From DATLLN01 sp963720885 (lineage in GTDB: Bacteria; Actinomycetota; Thermoleophilia; Gaiellales; JAICJC01): a stretch of 64,000 nt of DNA. The position numbers and the translations under genes were made by a program. The notes under the pieces were generated by a model. It was not told the origin of the DNA, made no database searches, and was given only the letters and a program-made list of their open reading frames with translations. This document shows positions 1 through 9,016 of this stretch, piece after piece. Numbering within the stretch: position 1 is the stretch's first letter; every line of letters starts with the position of its first letter. The DNA lies in NCBI GenBank assembly GCA_963720885.1, contig CAVRGW010000002.1:434001-498000 (forward strand), in the 5' to 3' direction.

Positions 1-2098
1 CTCGTGGTCGCGGGCGGCGCGGGCCAGCTGCCACGTCCACGCGACGATCCGGTCGTCCGGCGCCTCGATCCGCTCGTCGCCCATTGCCAGCAGCAGCACC
101 CGGGCGCCCTGACCGCGATCCTGCTGCCACGTCGGGGCGGCCTCGACCAGGCGGCAGGCCATCGCGAAAGTTGTCTGCGTCGGCCCCTGCGAAGCCAGGT
201 CTCCGAGCGCCTGGAGGCGCAGGCGGCGGTGTTTGTTCTCGGCGGCGCAGGTGAAGAAGAAGAGCTCGCGGGCCTCGGGCTGGAGGCCGGTGATCCGCTC
301 GGCCAGCAGCTGCACGTCGGCTGGGCTGACGGCGCGGGCCGCGACCACCGCCCACGCGCGCTGCTCGTCGAGCGGCAGCTTCGACGCGTCGACCAGGCGC
401 CACTGGTTGGCGATCACCGCGATCCGCCGCTCGGGATCGTCCGAGACGGGGACGATCCAGTTGCCTTCCTTGACGATCGGCTTGGCCGGTCGGCGGCGCC
501 AGCGCCGGCGGCGCGGCGGCGGAGGCGTGACCAGGCCGTTCGGCCGGTAGGCATCGACACCGAGCAGTGAGTGCAGCGTGATCACGCGCTCCGTGTGCGG
601 CGCCCCCGGCTCGGCGAAGTCGACGACGATGCCGGCCTCCTTGCGGCGGTGCAGCCGCATGATGCGGCCGACCCGCTGCTGGTAGACACGGCGGCTGGCC
701 GTCGGCGCGAGGTGCATGCACACGGTGGCCCGCGGCGCGTTCCAGCCCTCTGCCAGCAGCTGCGCGTTGACCAGCACGTTGATCTCGCCGCGGTCGTAGG
801 CGGCCAGCGTCTCGGCGAGCTGCCGCGGCGGCGTCTTGCCCGACACGGCGCCGGCCTTCAGCCCGATCGCCTTCATCGACGCGGCGATCCGTTCGGCGTG
901 CTCGACGCCGGCGGCATAGACGATGCCCGGCGTATCGCCGAACCTGCTCTTGTACAGGTCGGCGGCGGCCAGGTTGAGCGGATCGAGGTCGAGTGCGGCG
1001 GCCAGCTGGCTCTGGTCGAAGTCACCGCCGACGATGTCGACGGAGCGCAGGGACGCGATCGGGCGCACCCTCGAGCAGCGCAGCGGCGCGACGACGCCGC
1101 GGCGCACCGCCTCGGCCAGCGGGAAGTCGGCCACCTCGGCCGGGAAGACGTCGCCCACGTGCTTCTGCAGCAGCTGGTCGGTGGCCGTCATGCCGATGTA
1201 CACCGGCTCGCTGAACGAGCGGATGGCGGCCGCGGTCTTGTCGCCGAGGGCGGTGTGCGCCTCGTCGCAGACCACGACGCCATACAGATCCTCGCGGATG
1301 CTCGACGCGTGCTTGATGAACCAGGAGTACGTGTTGATCGTCAGCGGCGGCGTCTGCGGCACCGTCTCGCCGCGCAGCACCGGACCGTGGAGCCGGCCGC
1401 CGTAGCCCTCCTTGGTCAGGTCGCGCGTGAACTGGTCGACCAGCAGGCGGCGGTGGGTGAGGATCAGGACGCCGGTCGTCCGCGCCGCCTCGACGAACCC
1501 GGCGGCGGCGATCGTCTTGCCGGACGCCGTGGGATGCTTGAAGCGGTAGCGGCGGCGGGCACCCGGGTCGGGGCCGTGCTCGCCCTCCTCGACGACGTCC
1601 TCGACCACGACCTGGGTCGGATCCTCGGGGCCGAGCAGCTCGACGAAGGCCTCCCGTTGCGTTGCCGTTGCCGTTGCCATTCCCGTTGCCGTCGCCGTTC
1701 TCGGCCGGGGCGTCACCGTTCTCGGCGGTCTCGTCGTCGTCTTCCTCGTCCTCCGGCACCGCTCCGCGCTCGACGTCGCTGATCAGCGCGGCCAGCTGAC
1801 CGGCGAGCGCGTCGACCTGGTGGCGGCGCAGCGTCGTGCCCGATGCCAGCCGAGGCTGCGGGTCGGACAGGACGCGGTCGAGCCCGAGGATCAGCGAGAA
1901 GTCGCGGCGCCACTCGTAGCTGGGCGCAGTCGCCCCCCGGCCCATCTCGGCCAGGGCAGCGTCGAGCGCCGCCCGCCGAGCGGTTCCAGGGGCGAGCGCC
2001 ACCTCAGCGGCTTCGCCTTCGTGCAGCAGCGGTTCCCCACACCACGTCTCGACGCGATGCGCGGCCGCTTCCAGATCGGCCTTGATCCCCAAAGTCAT
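1..2098 (-). CDS. DEAD/DEAH-box helicase, partial at left edge, one frameshift
   Basis: Superfamily 2 helicase-like ATPase. Reading leftward from ATG at 2098 there is an N-terminal region of about 110 residues, then an acidic and Gly-Asn linker. After a frame change come the Walker A-like TASGKT, the DEAH box in VVCDEAHTA, the GMTAT motif III and the C-terminal RecA domain with QQRVGRIMR (motif VI). The frame changes by +1 in a GGG run (plus-strand CCC at 1653-1655), right after the Gly-Asn repeat. Removing one G restores a continuous protein. The frame stays open to base 1, so the C-terminus is missing. The break may be a sequencing error or a real mutation in a slippery repeat. A DNA or RNA unwinding role follows from the family; the substrate is unknown. 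Confidence 0.85.
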
Positions 2099-2153
2099 CT
2101 CTTCGACCGCCGGGTTAATCCGGGCGCCAAAAGGCGGCACCGGCGGTGAGATC

Positions 2154-2932
2154 TCAGTGTAGCGAATTCTCCGCCGCAAGCGCGCCGGCGACGAGCTCGG
2201 CCAGCGGTTCATGGAGCGCTGGCCCGGACGCGACGACGTCGCGCGTCACGAGCCCGCCCGCCTCGCGCACCAGCAGCGCCCCGGCTGCCAGGTCCCAGGG
2301 ATTCAGCCCGACCTCGTAGAACCCGTCCACGCGCCCGCAGGCCACCGAGGCGAGGTCGACGGCAGCCGAGCCGCGCGCGCCGGATATCGCGCACGCTGGG
2401 CAGGATCGTCGCCAGCTCGGCGGCCTGCGCGCGGCGCACCTCGGCGACGTACGAGAACCCGGTCGCGATCAGCGCCGATGCGAGCTCGGTCGCCCCGGAC
2501 ACGGCGATCGGCGCGCCGTCCAGCCGCGCACCGGCGCCGCGCGCGGCGGTGAAGGTCTCGCCGCGGGTCGGGATGTGGACGACGCCGGCCAGCGTGCCGT
2601 CCTCGTCCTCGCAGGCGACGCTGACCGCCCACTCGGGCAGACCGAACAGGTAGTTCACGGTGCCGTCCAGCGGATCCACCACCCAGCGGACGCCGGAGCC
2701 GCCTTCGACGCTCGACCCCTCCTCCCCCAGCAGGCCGTCGTCGGGCCGGGCAGCGAGCAGCCGGCGCGCGGATCAGCGCCTCGGCGTCGCGGTCGGCGTC
2801 GGAGACCAGGTCGGTCGCGGAGCTCTTGGAGTCGACCCCGGTCGCCGGCCGCCGGAAGCGCTCGAGCAGCAGCCTTCCGGCGTCCCTGGCGACGGACTCG
2901 GCGAGATCGAGCAGGGCGACGGCATCGCTCAC
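2154..2932 (-). CDS. Inositol monophosphatase family protein, two frameshifts
   Basis: Mg2+-dependent phosphatase of the IMPase/SuhB/HisN family. The motifs occur in order but in three frames: SDADRDAE after a GTG start at 2932, then GEEGSS and DPLDGTVNY (metal binding), then GSAAVDLASVACG and the C-terminal PWDLAAG signature. Each frame change, near 2770 and near 2377, is explained by one extra C/G in a GC-rich run. The joined product is about 258 residues, normal for the family. It lies 55 bp upstream of the helicase on the same strand. The substrate (inositol phosphate, histidinol phosphate or other) cannot be told. Two breaks in 0.8 kb mean either a recent pseudogene or local sequence errors. 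Confidence 0.85.
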
Positions 2933-3057
2933 GCGCGCCAGTATCGCAGCGGCCCTCCCGCGCGGCCGCCGCCGGCCCCGAGTCTGCCTGGTGGCCGACG
3001 GGTGAACATCCTGCAAATGGGCTTGTTTTCAGCCCAGACTGGATGCATCCTGGCGGT

Positions 3058-3204
3058 GTGCACCGATTGATCGACCGCCTCAGGGGACGCCGCCGCGACC
3101 GGACGCTCGCCCGGGAGCTCGAGCGGCGCGCCCGCGCCCAGCTCGACGCACGCGCGGAAGCAGCCGCGCGGATGGCGGACGACGTGCGCCGGGGCTCTGC
3201 CTGA
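3058..3204 (+). CDS. Small basic helical protein (48 aa), hypothetical
   Basis: Open frame from GTG at 3058 to TGA at 3204, rich in Arg, Ala, Glu and Asp, with a pattern typical of a single amphipathic helix. It lies between the divergent IMPase gene and the phosphatase at 3223, in the same direction as the phosphatase with a 15-18 bp gap, so the two could be co-transcribed. I recognise no family. High GC makes such short frames frequent, so it may not be a gene. Confidence 0.35.
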   Translation: MHRLIDRLRGRRRDRTLARELERRARAQLDARAEAAARMADDVRRGSA

Positions 3205-3222
3205 CCCGACTACCATCGGGTG

Positions 3223-3669
3223 ATGGCGCGCTTGAACTACCACCGGCTGGGTGACTCGCTGCTGGCCGGCGCCATGCCGTTCCGGGCCGACCACGTCGAC
3301 GCGCTGCACGCCGAGGGCGTGACCGCCGTCGTCAACCTGTGCCAGGAGCGCGAGTACTGGGACGGCGAGCGGGAGCTGATCCTCGACGCGTACGCGTCAT
3401 ACGGCATCACCGAGCTGCACCTGCCGGTGATCGACGGGTCGACCGTGCCGGCCGACGTGCTCGACCAGGCGGTCGAGCTCGCGCGCTCGCACACCGTCTA
3501 CGTGCACTGCCGCGGAGGGCGCGAACGCTCGGCGACGGTCGCGATCGCGGTGATCTCCGACCTCGAAGGGCTACCGATCGAGGATGCGCTCGCCGAGGCC
3601 CGTCAGCGGCGGCCGATCTTCGCTCCCCTGCCCTGGCAGGTCAGCGGATTGCATTCCTGGGCAAACTGA
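3223..3669 (+). CDS. Dual-specificity / tyrosine phosphatase-like protein
   Basis: A protein of 148 residues with the cysteine-phosphatase signature HCRGGRERS (HCX5RS) near residues 90-98. An upstream conserved Asp-containing loop (PVIDGS) could supply the general acid. The family hydrolyses phosphoprotein or phosphoinositide monoesters in the cytoplasm; bacterial members of this size are poorly characterised. ATG at 3223 follows an in-frame GTG at 3220, and either could start. The C-terminus (LHSWAN) is complete. Confidence 0.85.
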   Translation: MARLNYHRLGDSLLAGAMPFRADHVDALHAEGVTAVVNLCQEREYWDGERELILDAYASYGITELHLPVIDGSTVPADVLDQAVELARSHTVYVHCRGGRERSATVAIAVISDLEGLPIEDALAEARQRRPIFAPLPWQVSGLHSWAN

Positions 3670-3895
3670 TTTACGGGATGTGCAGCGAAATTGTTTCAGC
3701 AGGCCGCAAGCCGGGGCAGGATTGTCCCTACCGCACGAGAAATAACCGGTAATCGAGCCTGCAAACGCTCGGGTCCGGAGACGGCCTTCCGTGTTGCATC
3801 CGTCCGAGTTTGCCCGTATCCTCGTGTGGTCACCCTTTTGCCACGCATTGGGTAGAGGCTCCAACGTCCTTATACAGGGAGAGGTGGTGCAAGAC

Positions 3896-4153
3896 ATGAG
3901 GAAGGTAGTTCGCACGGCGGTCGGCCTGCTCAGCGTCGCTGCCATCATGGCCATCACGGCCACGACGGCCTTCGCAGGCGGCGACTACAACACGCCGGGC
4001 GGTTCCGTGGCCGGTGAGCAGACCGGCGGCGGCAGCGGCGGGGGCACTCTGCCCTTCACGGGCTCCGAGTTGCTTCTGTACGTCATCGTGGGCGCGGCGA
4101 TCGTCGCAAGCGGCTTCGGGCTTCGTGCCCTGTCCGCTCGCCGCACGAGCTAA
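3896..4153 (+). CDS. Very small secreted protein with LPFTG sorting signal
   Basis: An 85-residue protein with a signal peptide (basic start, hydrophobic core, TAFAG cleavage region near residue 27). A Gly/Ser/Thr-rich stretch of about 24 residues follows, then LPFTG at residues 52-56, a hydrophobic helix and a basic tail ending RRTS. This is the layout of a sortase substrate, but the mature part is little longer than a linker. ATG at 3896 follows GGGAGAGG at 3878-3885, a good ribosome site. No sortase gene is in the window. The protein could be a wall-anchored peptide or simply a tail-anchored membrane protein. Confidence 0.75.
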   Translation: MRKVVRTAVGLLSVAAIMAITATTAFAGGDYNTPGGSVAGEQTGGGSGGGTLPFTGSELLLYVIVGAAIVASGFGLRALSARRTS

Positions 4154-4182
4154 CGCTCGGCGAGCGACGTAATGAACCTGCG

Positions 4183-4206
4183 AAGGGGCGCCTGAGGGCG
4201 CCCCTT
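4183..4206. terminator. Bidirectional hairpin terminator
   Basis: Perfect 10-bp stem AAGGGGCGCC / GGCGCCCCTT with a 4-nt loop, between the LPFTG gene and the convergent ligase gene. It has no T-tract, as is usual in high-GC actinobacteria. Confidence 0.75.
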
Positions 4207-4228
4207 CTGCGTTCCCGGGGCGATTCGC

Positions 4229-6202
4229 TCAGTAGTGGTCGTAGCTGGGCGGCGGCTCGGTGAAACGGAAGTCGGTGCGCAGCGAGGGATTGAGCGCGCG
4301 GACGTGCCGCTGCGCCTCCTGTGCCAGCTGGGCGTCACCCACCCGCTGCGCGCTCAGGTAGAGCATCTGCCAGGCCACCCAGAAGCCGGGCTCCCGGTCG
4401 ACAGCCAGCCGCGACGCGTCGAGGGCTGCGCGTGCGTCGCCGTTTCGCAGCGTGGCCCGCGCGATCGCCACCTGCGGGCGGCTGGACAGCCAGTCGAGGT
4501 TGTCCGCCGATCGGGCCGACTCGATCGCCTGCTGCTCGGGCTGGCCGTAGGAGCGAAGCAGGTAGGCCTGCGCCAGCGTGGCTGGGAGCACGGCGACGCC
4601 GACGACGAGCAGCAGCGCGGCCGACCCGCCGATCATGACCAGCCGTCGCTGCCCCTCGGGCGGCGGCGGCGCGTCGCCGGGCGGGCGGGGCAGCGAGGCC
4701 AGCGCGGCGGCAGCAAGCATCAGCGCCGGCATGACGCAGGCGGCGAGCTGCCAGATCCAGTCGACGGACGCGTGCAGCACGAAGTCGGCGAGGCCGCCGG
4801 CCAGCCCCGCCGCCAGCAGGCGCTCCGCCGTCGACGCTCCGCGGAACCGCAGGCGCACCGCCGCCGCGATCGGCAGGCCGAGCGCGAGCACCAGGCCGAG
4901 CAGGCCGGGCAGGCCGAGCGTCGACGCGTCCTCGAGCACCTGGCTGTGGGCGTGGAACGGCTGGTCCTCCGATCGCCCTTCCTGGGCGTAGTCGTACAGG
5001 AAGTTCCCTGCGCCGACCCCGTCGAACGGGTGGTCGCGGAACAGGCGCACGGAGACCCGCCACAGGTCGTAGCGGCCGGTGCCGACCGAGCCGAAGCGGC
5101 TGTCCGACCCGCCGCGGTACGGGCTGTCCTGCACCTGGAACTGCTGCCACTTGTCATCGAGCCACGCGCCGGGCTTGCCGTTGGTCGCGGCGACGAACGC
5201 CACCACGAGCAGCACTGCAAGGGTGCCGACCAGCGCCGCGGCGCCGCCGGTCACGAGCCGCCGGGACTGGGCGCCCAGGGTCACCCTGCGGTCGATCAGC
5301 GACTGGGCGAGCGCGGCGAGCCCACCGATCAGCGCGGCGGCCATCACCGCCGAGCCGGCCGCGCGCACCTGGCTCTCGCCGGCGGCGATGGCGAAGGCGC
5401 TGTTGAGGTCGGTCCACCGGAACGCGACCACGACGAGCACGGGCACGGCGATCGCCGCGCAGCGCACCGGCGTCGGGCAGAGCGCGGCGAAGATCAGGCC
5501 CGAGGCGGCGAGCGCAACCAGCGCCGCGCGGGATCCGGTGGGGACGACCAGCGCCGCAGCCGCGCCAGCGGCCACCCCGGAGCAGGCGCGCAGCGCGATC
5601 GGCGTCGCCCGATCGGCGGCGAACGCCGTGGCCGGCCAGACGCCCACCGCTACCAGGGCGGCCATGCCGCCGCCGTAGCCGATGCCGCCGACCAGCCGGC
5701 CGAAAGAGAAGGCGGAGACGTCGCCCATCCGCCATAAGGCCCACGCTTCGATCAGCGCGATGGTGCCGACGCCGACGACGACCAGTCCGGCCGCCACACG
5801 GCGGCCGTCGACGCGGCCGAGCGCGAGCAGGCAGACGACCAGCACGCAGGCGTAGAACAGCGATCGGTCGCCCTCGACCAACGCGTTCTGCGGCCATGCC
5901 GCCCAGAGGATCGAGAGCCACGCCAACAGCGTCAGCCCGGCCAGCGCGCCCGGTGAGACCCACGGCAGCCATCCCAGCAGCGGCAGGCCGACGGCGATCA
6001 GCATGATCGCGATGGCGACCGCCGAGACGACGGCCCACATCCCCCACTCGTTGATCGTGTAGCCGCCGCCGCGCCAGGCGAGCCACAGCCAGCAGGCCAT
6101 CGGCAGGACGAGCGGCAGCAGCGGCAGGATGCTCACGGCGCGCTCGGTCACGCCGGGCAGGGGATCGCGAGCCGACCGGGCCGCGTCGACGGTCTGAGCC
6201 AC
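4229..6202 (-). CDS. O-antigen ligase / polymerase family (Wzy_C) membrane protein
   Basis: A 657-residue protein with about 12-14 hydrophobic segments. The conserved loop near residues 370-420 (GTGRYDLWRVSVRLFRDHP, then the GVGAGNF, HAHSQ and LEDASTLGLPG region) matches the Wzy/WaaL periplasmic loop, where the His and Arg act in glycan transfer. After the last membrane segment there is a helical tail of about 100 residues with TPR-like repeats (DARAALDASRLAVDREPGFW, VGDAQLAQEAQRHVRALNPS). Its role would be ligation or polymerisation of a lipid-linked glycan at the membrane. No other polysaccharide genes adjoin it, so the glycan is unknown. Confidence 0.85.
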   Translation of the reverse strand: MAQTVDAARSARDPLPGVTERAVSILPLLPLVLPMACWLWLAWRGGGYTINEWGMWAVVSAVAIAIMLIAVGLPLLGWLPWVSPGALAGLTLLAWLSILWAAWPQNALVEGDRSLFYACVLVVCLLALGRVDGRRVAAGLVVVGVGTIALIEAWALWRMGDVSAFSFGRLVGGIGYGGGMAALVAVGVWPATAFAADRATPIALRACSGVAAGAAAALVVPTGSRAALVALAASGLIFAALCPTPVRCAAIAVPVLVVVAFRWTDLNSAFAIAAGESQVRAAGSAVMAAALIGGLAALAQSLIDRRVTLGAQSRRLVTGGAAALVGTLAVLLVVAFVAATNGKPGAWLDDKWQQFQVQDSPYRGGSDSRFGSVGTGRYDLWRVSVRLFRDHPFDGVGAGNFLYDYAQEGRSEDQPFHAHSQVLEDASTLGLPGLLGLVLALGLPIAAAVRLRFRGASTAERLLAAGLAGGLADFVLHASVDWIWQLAACVMPALMLAAAALASLPRPPGDAPPPPEGQRRLVMIGGSAALLLVVGVAVLPATLAQAYLLRSYGQPEQQAIESARSADNLDWLSSRPQVAIARATLRNGDARAALDASRLAVDREPGFWVAWQMLYLSAQRVGDAQLAQEAQRHVRALNPSLRTDFRFTEPPPSYDHY

Positions 6203-6230
6203 CCGCGAAGCCTACGTCACGCCGCGGAGG

Positions 6231-6398
6231 TCAAGCGGTGCGGTGCGTGCTGCAGGCCGGCGCCTCGAACGGCTTGGCGAGCAGTCCCTCGGTGTCCTGG
6301 CCGCTGCAGTCGGAGCAGAGGTAGGACGTCGTCGTGGCGGGTGCGGATTCGCACCACACGCAGCTGCCCGAGTCGATCAGGAGCATCGCCGCGCGCAT
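6231..6398 (-). CDS. Small zinc-ribbon-like protein, hypothetical
   Basis: A frame of 55 residues starting MRAAMLLIDSG with two CXXC knuckles, CVWC and CSDC, 13 residues apart. The spacing suits a zinc ribbon. A longer start at 6443 is possible; neither has a clear ribosome site. It lies just upstream (15 bp) of the divergently placed start region of the ligase gene on the same strand. No function is assigned. Confidence 0.45.
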   Translation of the reverse strand: MRAAMLLIDSGSCVWCESAPATTTSYLCSDCSGQDTEGLLAKPFEAPACSTHRTA

Positions 6399-6558
6399 AG
6401 CCGAGGTTGGAGCCGTCTGCGTGATCATGCGGTGTCGGGGCACTTTCGCGCCGGGTGATCGGCCGCGGTATCGACGATCTGAGGTATTTCATCCCCGGAT
6501 CGTGGTATTGGGCCTCAAGAAACCGTCCACTCGGATCGATTCTCTTGGCAGGTTCCAC

Positions 6559-7215
6559 ATGACACCTTCCGACTTCACACAAGCTCTCACCGTCGTCAAC
6601 GACCGCATCCGCTCCCTGCTGACCGGCGCGCTGTCGCTGCTCGCGCTCGCGGTGCTGGCGGTCGTGGCCAGCTACGGCGTGCACGAGCTGGCGCCCGGCC
6701 TGGGACGGACGATCGCCGTACTGGGGCTGCTTGGAGGCCTCGGTCTGCTGGCCGGCGGGTGGTTCGCGTCGCTCGAGCGGCGAAGCATCTACGAGGACAT
6801 CATCGTGGCCGGTTTCCGGCACGTCCACGCGCCCGAAGTGGCCCAGCGGGCCGCGGAGCTCGTGGGCGTCACAAGCAGGCTTCGCCTGGCCAGCGCACTT
6901 GACCGGTTCCTGGAGGCCGCCCGGATGGAGCGCGTTGCGCCCGTTCCGGTCAATCGTGTAGCCATGCTCCACTGCGCCCACCAGGCCCAGGCGATCGCGA
7001 GCGCGCTGCGCTCGCTGGCCGTCGACGTCGAGCCGGCCGGGATGGTGCTGCTCCAGCGCCTCGTCACGGACGGCGTCACCAGCCCGCTCTTCAACCCGGG
7101 CCTGCCGCCGCGCGAGCTGGAGCGCGCCTTCGACCGCATCGCCGCCATGCTCGGCACCAACATCGTCGCCCTTCGCCCGCACGGCGAGCACGACAAGATG
7201 CCGCTCGCAGCCTGA
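6559..7215 (+). CDS. Membrane protein of unknown function
   Basis: A 218-residue protein with two adjacent transmembrane helices (residues about 20-45 and 52-72), followed by a soluble helical domain containing LERAFDRIAAMLGTN. The start ATG 6559 is chosen because residues upstream in the frame look non-coding and the hydrophobic hairpin then sits at the N-terminus. It is convergent with the lipoprotein gene downstream. Unknown family. Confidence 0.65.
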   Translation: MTPSDFTQALTVVNDRIRSLLTGALSLLALAVLAVVASYGVHELAPGLGRTIAVLGLLGGLGLLAGGWFASLERRSIYEDIIVAGFRHVHAPEVAQRAAELVGVTSRLRLASALDRFLEAARMERVAPVPVNRVAMLHCAHQAQAIASALRSLAVDVEPAGMVLLQRLVTDGVTSPLFNPGLPPRELERAFDRIAAMLGTNIVALRPHGEHDKMPLAA

Positions 7216-7238
7216 CGGCGGAGTGTCCTCAAAACACC

Positions 7239-7790
7239 TCAGCCGTGCGGATACGGGAAGAGCCGCTCGGCCCGAGCCCACTGGCCGCCGCTGTGAACGC
7301 GCATGGTGTTGAACACTGCGAGGAACGGACGGCGCCGGCTGTCCTGGGCGCCGAGAAAGAATCCCTCGTACGACCAGCCGAGCCAGTCCTCGGCGGCAGA
7401 ACGGCGCGGGTCGATGACCCGCATGATGGCCGGGACGCTGCGCGCGAACGCCTCGGGCTTGGCGGCTTGGACGATCACCTGGGGCGATCCCTGAGGTGCA
7501 TGAAGGATGTGCACCGACACGACTCGGAAGCCGTACCGGATACTCGTCCGGTGCAGCCGCTGGAGAAGCACGGAGCGGCTCGGGGTCGGGTACGTGGCGC
7601 TGGGGTTGTCGCCGGCGGCTGCGCGAAGCTCGCGCTGCCAAGCTCGGATGTGCGATTCCCAGCGAGCCGAGGGGGCCGAGTGCGACGATCGGTCGGCAAC
7701 GCCGCGGGAGGCATCCACCGGGCTCCAACCACAACCGGTTGCGGCAACAGCGATCGCGACGAGCAGAGCGAGGTTGCCAAGCCGGACCAT
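7239..7790 (-). CDS. Secreted lipoprotein, hypothetical
   Basis: A 183-residue protein with a lipoprotein signal (MVRLGNLALLVAIAVAATGC; lipobox ATGC, Cys20). The mature part has no domain I recognise. It includes an alpha/beta stretch (RYGFRVVSVHILHAPQG) and ends RAERLFPYPHG. A membrane-anchored extracytoplasmic role is inferred. Two inverted repeats lie 62-136 bp upstream and are candidates for its control region. Confidence 0.7.
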   Translation of the reverse strand: MVRLGNLALLVAIAVAATGCGWSPVDASRGVADRSSHSAPSARWESHIRAWQRELRAAAGDNPSATYPTPSRSVLLQRLHRTSIRYGFRVVSVHILHAPQGSPQVIVQAAKPEAFARSVPAIMRVIDPRRSAAEDWLGWSYEGFFLGAQDSRRRPFLAVFNTMRVHSGGQWARAERLFPYPHG

Positions 7791-7851
7791 CCGGTCAGTA
7801 TGACCCGCCGGTGATGCGCAAGGTTCCCCGGCCGCGGTTCGCGATCTGCCG

Positions 7852-7926
7852 CTTCATATCCGATCCGATATGAAGTGGCGGATGATGTGTCTGCCAATTG
7901 GCGGATGCACCAACCGCCAATTGGCA
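7852..7926. promoter_or_regulatory. Two inverted repeats, candidate operators
   Basis: First repeat: CTTCATATC (7852-7860) and GATATGAAG (7867-7875), spacer 6. Second: TGCCAATTGGCGG (7892-7904) and CCGCCAATTGGCA (7914-7926), perfect over 13 bp with a 9-nt spacer; each arm itself contains the palindrome GCCAATTGGC. They lie between the aldo/keto reductase 3' end and the lipoprotein start, both leftward. An operator for a dimeric or tetrameric repressor is the simplest reading; a terminator is less likely because of the nested palindromes. Confidence 0.55.
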
Positions 7927-7988
7927 CGTCCTTCTGCATGCGGCGGTGATGGGAACGTCGCACTGATACCCGAGCCGAGCGAGGCCGG

Positions 7989-8957
7989 CTACGGACGCGG
8001 TGCGGCGAAGGCCGGGCCGAGGGGGATCAGCGCGTCGATCTCGGCGAGCGAGTCCGTCAGGTCAAGTTCCGCCGCGAGCGCGTTCGCGGCGATGTGGCGG
8101 CCGTTGCGGCTGCCGGCGATCGCCGCCGTCACTCCCGGCTGGTGGAGCACCCACGCGATCGCGACCTGGGCGACGGTGGCGCCGTGGCGATCGGCGATCG
8201 GCCGCAGGCCGTCCGCAACGGCGAAGCTGTGCGCCGCGTTGCCGCCGCCGAGAAGACGCTTGTAGAACGCCGACTCCACCCACGGCCCGGTCCAGAGTGC
8301 GAGCAGCTCGTCGACGGTCTTGCCAGTGAGGATGCCGGTCCCCAGCGGCTCGAACACGGTCACGCCGATCCCCAGCTCGCCACATTTCTCGAACATCGCC
8401 CGAGCCTCGAGGTAGTCGATCAGCGACAGGCCGTCCTGGACAGCGTCAACGGGACGCTGACGATGACAGCGCTCGATGTCGGCGAACTCGTAGTTCGAAA
8501 GACCGATCGCCCGCACGAGCCCCTGGTCGACGAGCTCGGCCATGGCGCCCCAGGTTTCGTCCAGCGGGACGCCCGACTCGTCCGGCCAGTGCAGGAAGTA
8601 CACGTCCAGGTGGTCACGGCCCAGCCGACGCAGGCTGTCACGACACGCCGCATGCACCTCGTCATGGCGGAATCCGGAGCCACCGCCGGTGATCGCCGGC
8701 TCCGGTGCCACCTTGCTGGCCACCAGAAACTCGCCGTCGACCCCGTGCAGCGCAGCACCGATCAGGGACTCGTTCGCCGTGGAGATGTAGTTCTCCGACG
8801 TGTCGATCCAGTTGACGCCGGACGCCATGGCCGCGGCGATCGCGGTACGGGCTCGGTCGACGTCGGGCGGCTTGTCGTCGTCCGGGCCGAGCTCGAAGCC
8901 GCCGAGACCGATCCGCGACAGCGCCACGCCGCTCTCGCCCAGCTGGGCTACGCGCAT
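7989..8957 (-). CDS. Aldo/keto reductase
   Basis: A 322-residue NADP(H)-dependent oxidoreductase of the AKR fold. The catalytic Asp/Tyr region is WIDTSENYIS, the catalytic Lys is in FLVASKVAPEP, the His is in YFLHWPDE and a substrate/cofactor-loop segment is AIGLSNYEF. Near the C-terminus AIAGSRNGRHIAANALA matches the cofactor-binding part. It is last in a leftward group after hutF and acyl-CoA dehydrogenase, 59 bp from the latter, so it may take part in the same catabolic route. Substrate unknown. Confidence 0.88.
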   Translation of the reverse strand: MRVAQLGESGVALSRIGLGGFELGPDDDKPPDVDRARTAIAAAMASGVNWIDTSENYISTANESLIGAALHGVDGEFLVASKVAPEPAITGGGSGFRHDEVHAACRDSLRRLGRDHLDVYFLHWPDESGVPLDETWGAMAELVDQGLVRAIGLSNYEFADIERCHRQRPVDAVQDGLSLIDYLEARAMFEKCGELGIGVTVFEPLGTGILTGKTVDELLALWTGPWVESAFYKRLLGGGNAAHSFAVADGLRPIADRHGATVAQVAIAWVLHQPGVTAAIAGSRNGRHIAANALAAELDLTDSLAEIDALIPLGPAFAAPRP

Positions 8958-9016
8958 CTCGCCACCACCAACCGTTGCCACACTTGGCACATGAACGGCC
9001 AGTGTACTCCTCCTGG

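Noticed and set aside
4..1782. Long plus-strand open frames opposite the helicase
   Set aside because: They are antisense frames of a gene with clear helicase motifs; no motif or ribosome site supports them.
3670..3895. A riboswitch upstream of the LPFTG gene
   Set aside because: No conserved c-di-AMP or other riboswitch core could be recognised in the 226 bp.
4235..5737. A 500-codon plus-strand frame opposite the Wzy-type gene
   Set aside because: Composition is Arg/Gly/Ala-rich antisense; the minus strand encodes a clear multi-pass membrane protein.
7852..7926. Rho-independent terminator for the aldo/keto reductase
   Set aside because: The arms are self-palindromic with a 9-nt spacer and the stretch is followed by no T-run; an operator fits better.
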